Part shown: one piece after another, positions 12,790 through 13,761 of the stretch | Layout: every line of letters starts with the position of its first letter | Numbering within the stretch: the first letter of the stretch is position 1 | Source of the DNA: Alphaproteobacteria bacterium | GTDB taxonomy: Bacteria > Pseudomonadota > Alphaproteobacteria > Micavibrionales > UBA1664 | Direction of reading: 5' to 3' | Length of the DNA stretch: 13,761 nucleotides | NCBI GenBank assembly: GCA_018969935.1 | Contig: JAGWXJ010000044.1 | Location: 1-13,761 of the forward strand | Translations under genes and position numbers: made by a program | The notes under the pieces: model-generated | Told to the model about the DNA's origin: nothing | The model's input: only the letters and a program-made list of their open reading frames with translations | Databases searched by the model: none

Positions 12790-12927
12790 CTACTCGCCGT
12801 CCGGCGCAGGGTAGGTGCGCGGGTAAACGGTGGTGGAACCTTCCGGCGGCTTCACGTTTTTGGGTTTGATCCCGCAAGCGGTAAGGGAAGCGGCAAGCAG
12901 CAGGCAAAGAATAAGTTTTTGAAACAT
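12790..12927 (-). CDS. Small lipoprotein (LptM/YifL-like)
   Basis: The 45-residue product from the ATG at 12927 has a short lipoprotein signal peptide (FQKLILCLLLAAS) and a lipobox LTAC with lipidated Cys18. The mature part is only 28 residues and ends with the Tyr-Pro-Arg pattern VYPRTYPAPDGE. Short lipoproteins with this Pro-rich tail are common in alphaproteobacteria and resemble the LptM (YifL) family, which in E. coli helps maturation of the LptD LPS translocon. GGGAA lies about 6 nt before the start, which supports this ATG. The frame extends upstream to 13341, but that part is antisense to the TlpA gene and has no protein character. The residue after Cys18 is Gly, so sorting to the outer membrane is likely. 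Confidence 0.78.
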   Translation of the reverse strand: MFQKLILCLLLAASLTACGIKPKNVKPPEGSTTVYPRTYPAPDGE

Positions 12928-12972
12928 GGAAATTCCCGTAACCTTTTCTAGTTCAATATCGTAACCATCATC

Positions 12973-13650
12973 ATGAAAAAAACAACGCGCAAATATCTCT
13001 GTATCCTTCTGGCCAATATCCTGCTGGTCGGTTTTGTGGCCGTACTCTGGCAAACAAGCCTTCAGGCGTCCACATCCCTGCCACCGCTGGAAACGCCGGA
13101 AATTCAGGAAAAAATGGCCGCCAAGGCCCCCGCCAAAATAAGCCCCGTCCAGAATGGCACATTCAAGTTTGTAAAACTGGTTGATAAACCGTACCGCCTC
13201 AAACCCGCCATTTACCTCAAGGGCCTCAAGGATAAAGGCAAGCTGCCCGATGATATTCTGGGCCACTGGACCATCCTCAACCTCTGGGCCACGTGGTGCG
13301 CCCCTTGCGTGACGGAGCTTCCGGGCCTGCAAATGCTGCATCTGGCTTTTGAAAATCAGGGCCTAAAGGTCATGGGTATTTCAGTCGATGAAGCCGAAAA
13401 TGCGGACGACCTGAAAGAAAGTATCGCCCGCGCAGGCCTCTCCAAAATTGCGATAGCCCAGAATTGGGATGACGTAGGCGATGTCAGCAACACCATCTGG
13501 CCCGAGGCGCTGCCGCTAACCCTGATCGTAAATCCCGATGGGTACGTGGTTGCAAAACTGGAAGGCGATGCCGATTGGATGTCGATGGACGCACAAAACT
13601 TCGTGCAGTCGCTGCTCAAACCTTCTGCGTCAGCTCAGGCACAACCGTAA
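12973..13650 (+). CDS. TlpA-like membrane-anchored thioredoxin-fold protein
   Basis: The 225-residue protein has an N-terminal signal anchor (KKTTRKYLC then a hydrophobic stretch to about residue 29), a linker rich in Ala, Pro and Lys, and a thioredoxin-fold domain from about 85. The active site is WCAPC (Cys109, Cys112) in LNLWATWCAPC, and the cis-proline is Pro181 in ALPLTLIV. TlpA/ResA-type proteins reduce disulfides in the periplasm, often for cytochrome c or cytochrome oxidase maturation; the specific target here is unknown. No ribosome binding site precedes the ATG. The last 35 bp overlap the end of etfA on the other strand. The Ala/Gln/Pro tail (SASAQAQP) lies in that overlap. Confidence 0.9.
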   Translation: MKKTTRKYLCILLANILLVGFVAVLWQTSLQASTSLPPLETPEIQEKMAAKAPAKISPVQNGTFKFVKLVDKPYRLKPAIYLKGLKDKGKLPDDILGHWTILNLWATWCAPCVTELPGLQMLHLAFENQGLKVMGISVDEAENADDLKESIARAGLSKIAIAQNWDDVGDVSNTIWPEALPLTLIVNPDGYVVAKLEGDADWMSMDAQNFVQSLLKPSASAQAQP

Positions 13651-13761
13651 ACAGGTCGCCAACAAGGCCGTAATCTGCAATTTGGAAGATAGGCGCCTCG
13701 CCATCCTTGTTGATGGCCACGATAACCTTGGAATCCTTCATCCCCGCAAGGTGCTGGATGG
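13616..13761 (-). CDS. etfA: Electron transfer flavoprotein alpha subunit (partial, 3' end)
   Basis: The minus strand entering from the right edge encodes 47 C-terminal residues, reading IQHLAGMKDSKVIVAINKD, then GEAPIFQIADYGLVGDLF, VVPELTQKV and a TGA. This is the highly conserved FAD-binding tail of EtfA, including the HLAGM and AINKDxxAPIFxxADYG signatures. With EtfB it forms the soluble heterodimer that carries electrons from acyl-CoA and other dehydrogenases to ETF-ubiquinone oxidoreductase. The rest of the gene lies outside the window. Its end overlaps the convergent TlpA-like gene by 35 bp, and no terminator is visible. Confidence 0.93.
   Translation of the reverse strand, partial: IQHLAGMKDSKVIVAINKDGEAPIFQIADYGLVGDLFTVVPELTQKV

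Noticed and set aside
12928..13341. 138-residue N-terminal extension of the small lipoprotein ORF
   Set aside because: It is antisense to the TlpA-like gene, and it would bury the lipoprotein signal peptide, which must be N-terminal.
1..13761. CRISPR array, insertion sequence, prophage, tRNA or rRNA
   Set aside because: No regularly spaced direct repeats, transposase or integrase motifs, terminal inverted repeats, or cloverleaf/rRNA sequence were found on either strand.

Overview
The window looks like a piece of chromosome from a free-living alphaproteobacterium of moderately high GC. The evidence is gene content and order: an ftsE-ftsX-DUF218-plsC cluster divergent from an MJ0042-type zinc-ribbon gene, an alphaproteobacterial-style SufE, a ClpX with alphaproteobacterial features, and an exact match to the CtrA box (TTAA-N7-TTAAC) between clpX and sufE. 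I see no mobile element, CRISPR array, rRNA or tRNA. The only accessory-type locus is a type II toxin-antitoxin pair.

Layout. 1-346 (-): 5' part of a TauE/SafE membrane transporter, cut by the window edge. 371-784 (+): NTF2/SnoaL-like protein. 770-2991 (-): phr photolyase and an S66 LD-carboxypeptidase, coupled by an ATGA overlap. 3056-3090: a hairpin made of DnaA-box-like sequences. 3098-3729 (-): vapC toxin and its Phd/YefM-type antitoxin, with a recognisable promoter. 3736-4238: mostly non-coding, with a terminator-like hairpin, one doubtful small ORF and the psuG promoter. 4239-5651 (+): psuG (pseudouridine-5'-phosphate glycosidase) and an unrecognised 160-residue protein, then a bidirectional terminator. 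5704-7008 (-): clpX. 7176-7586 (+): sufE. 7462-12010 (-): an envelope operon read as periplasmic helical-repeat protein, ftsE, ftsX, DUF218 protein, and a PlsC acyltransferase fused to a DUF2125-like domain. 12052-12789 (+): zinc-ribbon membrane protein. 12790-12927 (-): tiny lipoprotein. 12973-13650 (+): TlpA-like thioredoxin. 13616-13761 (-): 3' end of etfA.

How the genes fit together. The largest unit links the cell-division ABC system FtsEX to phospholipid synthesis (PlsC), a DUF218 envelope protein and a secreted repeat protein that is translationally coupled to FtsE. That last protein is a candidate periplasmic partner or regulator of FtsEX. ClpX is the unfoldase that, with ClpP, degrades CtrA in Caulobacter; a CtrA box beside clpX therefore suggests a possible feedback link. 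Gene packing is very tight: three convergent pairs overlap (15, 125 and 35 nt), one pair abuts exactly, and three start/stop pairs on the minus strand share ATGA. At least one gene, psuG, appears to be transcribed leaderless from a TATAAT promoter that carries a palindrome over its -35 element.
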